From Ziziphus jujuba (Eukaryota; Streptophyta; Magnoliopsida; Rosales; Rhamnaceae), in the NCBI RefSeq assembly GCF_031755915.1, contig NC_083380.1:12028001-12092000 (forward strand): 64,000 nucleotides of DNA, written 5' to 3'. Position numbers and translations under genes: made by a program. Position 1 is the stretch's first letter. The number at the start of each line of letters is the position of its first letter. This document shows positions 60,351 through 64,000 of this stretch, one piece after another. The notes under the pieces are model-generated. The model had not been told where the DNA came from, made no database searches, and saw nothing but the letters and a program-made list of their open reading frames with translations.

Positions 60351-62399
60351 TTACCATACATGAACAGATTGGTCATGTGGAGCTGTAGAAGTCATCAATC
60401 TGGAAGAATTTGCATCATGGAAATTCTGCAGGATCTTGATGAGTGAACGAGCTTTCTTGCCAGCATTGGAAGTCCCATCTGTTAGTATAGGATAAAGTAG
60501 AGTCATGAGTGATGAGTGCTTTGCCAAAACTCCAACAGTCTCCACACCTCCATTGATACACAGAGAGAGTAAAACCGAAAGGCAATACTCTTTCCCGGCT
60601 TTCGTCGCCGAAGATTTCAAGATTCCCATTATCAGAGGCAAAGCTGAGGTCTGAAGAATTGCGCTTGTACCTTCTATACTCTCAGCTAAAGAGGCAAGAA
60701 CCGCTAGTGTATCTGTAACAAGCTCAGTTTTGTCCGAACAAGTTAGCAAATCAACTAGTATTGGTACAGCACCAGCTTCAAGCACCTTTTGCTGGTTCTT
60801 TTGCAATAGAAGCAGACCAAAAATGGCTACCACAGCATTCTTTTTCCCACAGATTGTCCCTTCCTTCATCAGTTCAACCAGAGCCGGGATCGCCTCGGTT
60901 TCTCCGATTAATTTCCGGTATTCCTTCACCGATGAGAGGTAGAATATCGTCGCGGCCGCGATTTGCTTTGCTTCCAAACTTAGTCCATGCTTGAGAACAG
61001 AAAGAATTGGTTCTAGTCCCCCAACTTCCATGATCACTGATTTCCCACTTGAATGCTTTGAGAGCTTCAACAATGCCGAAATTGCATTCTGCTGGGTTGA
61101 CATATCGGATGAAGATAAAAGCTTTAGCAATGGAGGAACAGTGCCTGCATCCACCAAACAGGACCTGTTGAACATGTTCGATTTTGCTAGGAAACGAATT
61201 TCGTAAGCAGCCTTGTTCTTCTGTCCCGTTGTACCGAAAACCAGCTTCCGGGTGAGAAATCTCGAGAGGAATTTCATAGCTTCTGCAGCTGCTTGACTAC
61301 CGGGGACAATGGTCCGCGATATATCATGGCTTTGTTTTCCCGATTTCGCAAACGAAACGCCATTGTCGGCGCAGAAATGGATGATAAGCTTTCGGAGAGC
61401 CGAGTTTGGAACCAATTCTGTGCTGGTTAGCTTCTCCCCAGTTTTGGGACAGAGCATATTTCCAGCTTTTAGCCATTTTTGGATCGAAGATCGATCATAA
61501 GTTTGACCTGTTGATACGGTTACTGGGTCTTTCATCAACTCCAGAGAGATTGGGCATCGAAAATCTTCAGGATTCAATCGAAAAAATGTATCCATATTGC
61601 TCCTGGTATCGGGTTGCTCTGCGTTTCGACAATCCAGAACTTCGAAAATCACTGCCCTGCTGTAGCTCATCATTCCCACCAAACTGCTCAAGAATGGCAC
61701 TTCCCTCTCGTCGTTGTCCGAGAGATGGAAACCGATTTCTTGTTCTAAGAATTTAATCTCCTTGTTACATTCACTCCAGCTTTTGATTTCGAGGTAATCC
61801 AAAACCCACTTCAATGAACTCCAATCCGGCTCGATTCCCTTCTCGAACTGGTTCAATATCTCAAGTGTTCGATTTCCAGCCATTTGGTCATCAGGGTGGA
61901 GGTCAAATTTCACTTTCCTTGCTTGTTTCGCAACTAACTCGACCAACTCTTTGACTTCACCACCTACGTCGATCAAATTCAATGGCAAAACATCGAGAGC
62001 CGTGGAAACAGCCCGAATAAGAATGCGGAATTGGGTTGCGATGAGCTGAGCCTTGGTAAGCATCCATAGCCTAGCTCCTTCACGGGTACAATCTTCCAAC
62101 AAGAACTGAATCTTTTGGAATGTGAGATGGAGCTCGGACAAGCAAAGAGTCACAGATTCGGGAAGGATCAAACCGTGGTCTCGAATCTCTTCCAAGAATA
62201 TAAGAAGAACACCAACTTGGCGAATCGTTTCCCGAGCGTTTCTTCTCTGGGTTGAAAAAGATTTAGCTTGAAAATTGCATATGTTTTGTGAAAGTGTTAT
62301 CAAAGAGTTTAGAAGGGTCACCGGAGAAATTCCTTCACAAGGATGAACCGCCGGAAATGTGAGTATCCGACGGTCGGTCCCATCAAATTTCTGAAGCAT
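60351..62399 (-). CDS. PUB19: U-box ARM-repeat E3 ubiquitin ligase, PUB18/PUB19-like
   Basis: Single-exon gene, 682 aa. The N-terminal UND region (about 1-260) opens with RRILTFPAVHPCEGISPVTLL, a signature shared with the PUB18/19 group. The U-box is at about 275-348 (FRCPISLELMKDPVTVSTGQTYDRSSIQKW...), folding like a RING without zinc and recruiting E2 enzymes. Armadillo repeats fill about 375-680 (for example QNAISALLKLSKHSSGKSVI, KKNAVVAIFGLLLLQKNQQK) and should bind substrates. Length agrees with family members of about 680-700 aa. In Arabidopsis this group is induced by drought, salt and ABA and dampens ABA signalling and stomatal closure; whether this is the PUB18 or PUB19 counterpart cannot be settled. 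The upstream region carries ABRE-like and DRE-like motifs consistent with that regulation. Confidence 0.93.
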   Translation of the reverse strand: MLQKFDGTDRRILTFPAVHPCEGISPVTLLNSLITLSQNICNFQAKSFSTQRRNARETIRQVGVLLIFLEEIRDHGLILPESVTLCLSELHLTFQKIQFLLEDCTREGARLWMLTKAQLIATQFRILIRAVSTALDVLPLNLIDVGGEVKELVELVAKQARKVKFDLHPDDQMAGNRTLEILNQFEKGIEPDWSSLKWVLDYLEIKSWSECNKEIKFLEQEIGFHLSDNDEREVPFLSSLVGMMSYSRAVIFEVLDCRNAEQPDTRSNMDTFFRLNPEDFRCPISLELMKDPVTVSTGQTYDRSSIQKWLKAGNMLCPKTGEKLTSTELVPNSALRKLIIHFCADNGVSFAKSGKQSHDISRTIVPGSQAAAEAMKFLSRFLTRKLVFGTTGQKNKAAYEIRFLAKSNMFNRSCLVDAGTVPPLLKLLSSSDMSTQQNAISALLKLSKHSSGKSVIMEVGGLEPILSVLKHGLSLEAKQIAAATIFYLSSVKEYRKLIGETEAIPALVELMKEGTICGKKNAVVAIFGLLLLQKNQQKVLEAGAVPILVDLLTCSDKTELVTDTLAVLASLAESIEGTSAILQTSALPLIMGILKSSATKAGKEYCLSVLLSLCINGGVETVGVLAKHSSLMTLLYPILTDGTSNAGKKARSLIKILQNFHDANSSRLMTSTAPHDQSVHVW

Positions 62400-62860
62400 C
62401 TAATATGAAAACAGAGTTCGTCTGTTTTGTTTTGCTCTAATCTGTTATTGCTCTGTTTCTTTGAACACAAACGAGTCATAGAAATGGTTTGGACTTTGAA
62501 AGGACTTATAATAAATTTGAAAAATCTAGGAATACACGTGGCAAAATTCTACGCCTGCGCGTTTTTCGCTGAGTTTGACTCAGACAGAGTGAGTGAAGTG
62601 GATAGATCTTGGCAGTGATAAGAAAACGACCAAAACCAGAGCAACACGTGTTAGGGACACGCGGAGGCATGTGGTTGGGCAGGTAGGTGCTCTTGGATCC
62701 TGGTGAGTTTTTTTGATTCGGGCGCTGTTTCGGATTGTACGAACACAAAGGGTGTCTTGTAGCGATGAAATGAAGTGATGGCTCGTGGGCCCCACTAACC
62801 GACTTTGCCACGTGGTCCTATTGTCGGCTGCCATGTTACCGTGGAAATGGGGGATCTCCT
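62400..62860 (-). promoter_or_regulatory. U-box gene promoter with ABRE, G-box and DRE-like cores
   Basis: Upstream of the ATG at 62399: CACGTGGC (ABRE-type) at 62535-62542, AACACGTGTT (palindromic G-box) at 62643-62652, GACACGCGG (similar to coupling element CE3) at 62656-62664, ACCGAC (DRE/CRT core) at 62798-62803 and GCCACGTGG (ABRE/G-box) at 62807-62815. A TTGAC W-box core lies at about 62574. These motifs bind bZIP/AREB, bHLH, DREB and WRKY proteins in known cases. Their clustering within about 420 bp is seen directly; function is inference. Confidence 0.6.
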
Positions 62861-64000
62861 ACTTGTATTCAAAGCTATTGCTGACTATTCACCAAAAGGA
62901 ATAAAAAGCTATTGCTCACTGAGAACCCAAATAATAATAATAATAATAAAAAATTAAATTAAATAATTGCCGAGTAGGTTATAAATTTGAGTATGTACCA
63001 AATTATTAGGATTTTGAATTTTATAACGCAGATACGAAATTATATGCTCTACTAAATTTATGCATTCACATGGGTTTGAAATGGGAAGTACCAAAAGTAC
63101 GCATGGAATTAATCAACTCAAGACAAATAAATATTAAGTTTTTAATTAGCTAGCTCTCTTCAAACATATATTAAGTTTTTAATTAGTTAGCTCCCTTCAA
63201 ATATATGTAAACATTTGTTTTCATATCTAACGAGGAAAAGTTTATGTTCAAATACCATTCAACCAAAAAAAAAAAAAAAAATTATATGTTGATGTTACTA
63301 ATAAATAATTTTCATTAAAATCTACGTATCAAATAATAATTTAAATATTTATTATTAAAATTTTTATTTTTAAATAAATTAATAAAATTAAATATTTTAA
63401 TTAAAATTTACTATATAAAATAGTAATTATTACTAATTATAACAAATATTAAAAAATTTTAACAAATTCAAGTTAAAAAAATAAAACTGATGTAAAACTA
63501 ACGCAATCACTTTTTTGAAAAATTAGGCAATCAAGATCCATCCTCCCATTTAGCTTGCTAAACTTGTCAATTTATGATTTGATTGTTTGTTGTAAAAATT
63601 TTACAAATTTGGTTTAGACCTCTAGAAAAATCTAATATAGACCCATCCGTGTATATAATAATTTCATGCATTAATTAGCATGGCTTTAAACATGCCTTTT
63701 ACTATTTTTAAAGAATTAATTAAAAAAGCTGAACGTTCTTTTAATTAAAAAAGTTGAACATTCTTACTTTATTTTAATCATCTACTTAAAATGTGTGCAT
63801 GCAATGGTGCTAAAACCTAATTGACCAAAACCAAGGTTGCAGACTTAATGATTAATGATTAAGATAAAAAAAAAAAAAAGCCTGCGATGAATAGTATATA
63901 TAGGACATGATCCAAATCAATTTAAGCAATTAGTGCATTATATAAGATATTAGTTTTCTACTTGTATCGTTTGGTAAGAAGTCATTTGGGTCGTTTTCTC
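62861..64000. other. Upstream intergenic flank, AT-rich
   Basis: No gene recognised to the window edge. There is a 41-bp imperfect tandem repeat at about 63134-63205 (TTAAGTTTTTAATTAG(C/T)TAGCT twice), an (ATA)n tract near 62930 and A runs near 63265 and 63866. Confidence 0.5.

Noticed and set aside
60730..61756. Plus-strand ORFs antisense to the U-box gene
   Set aside because: Shadow frames of a strongly supported 682-aa coding exon.
62427..62834. ORFs on both strands upstream of the U-box gene
   Set aside because: They lie in the promoter, have no recognised domain, and overlap each other in several frames.
1..64000. CRISPR arrays, operons or prokaryote-type defence loci
   Set aside because: The window is plant nuclear DNA with spliced genes; no regularly spaced repeats with unique spacers were seen.

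Overview
The window is nuclear DNA from a flowering plant, most likely a rosid eudicot. It carries spliced genes with GT-AG introns, plant-only families (BURP, SWEET, ATL, plant U-box, group C Raf-like kinase), very AT-rich intergenic DNA with many A/T and TA tracts, and several degenerate transposons. I cannot name the species from sequence alone.

Eight protein genes can be supported by reading exons and splice sites. In order: (1) a histidine-phosphatase (phosphoglycerate-mutase-like) protein on the minus strand, 277-1968, with both expected catalytic histidine positions substituted; (2) a BURP-domain polygalacturonase-1 beta-like cell-wall protein, 5324-7338 plus; (3) a bHLH162-like transcription factor, 16252-17624 plus; (4) a Raf-like protein kinase of the CBC1/CBC2 type, 43864-47024 plus; (5) a clade II-like SWEET sugar transporter, 48099-49934 minus; (6) a short ATL-type RING-H2 protein, 54869-55321 plus; (7) the proteasome/TREX-2 small acidic subunit SEM1/DSS1, 56919-58635 minus; (8) a PUB18/19-like U-box ARM-repeat E3 ligase, 60351-62399 minus. 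All eight have intact reading frames. One further small ORF (8798-9106 minus) is reported as doubtful.

The gene-rich ends (0-17 kb and 43.8-62.8 kb) flank a 26-kb gene-free desert (17.6-43.8 kb). The desert holds an approximately 0.7-kb foldback element near 18.7-19.35 kb, a 214-bp tandem duplication near 21.6-22.0 kb, a pair of 330-bp inverted arms enclosing duplicated ORF-like sequence (26.57-28.22 kb), a tRNA-related SINE-like insertion with a 13-bp target duplication (28.3-28.5 kb), and a three-step segmental duplication (29.5-39.4 kb). One copy of that segment carries an 876-bp hAT-type element whose empty site is preserved in the sister copy. A further foldback MITE lies at 51.49-51.87 kb.

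The genes do not form a pathway; this is an ordinary plant gene neighbourhood. The most informative regulatory regions are those upstream of SEM1 (four TGGGCT site-II motifs plus two telo-boxes) and of the U-box gene (ACGT/ABRE cores next to a DRE core). I found no convincing undescribed multi-gene system. The strongest observations are the probable pseudoenzyme and the layered transposon/duplication history.
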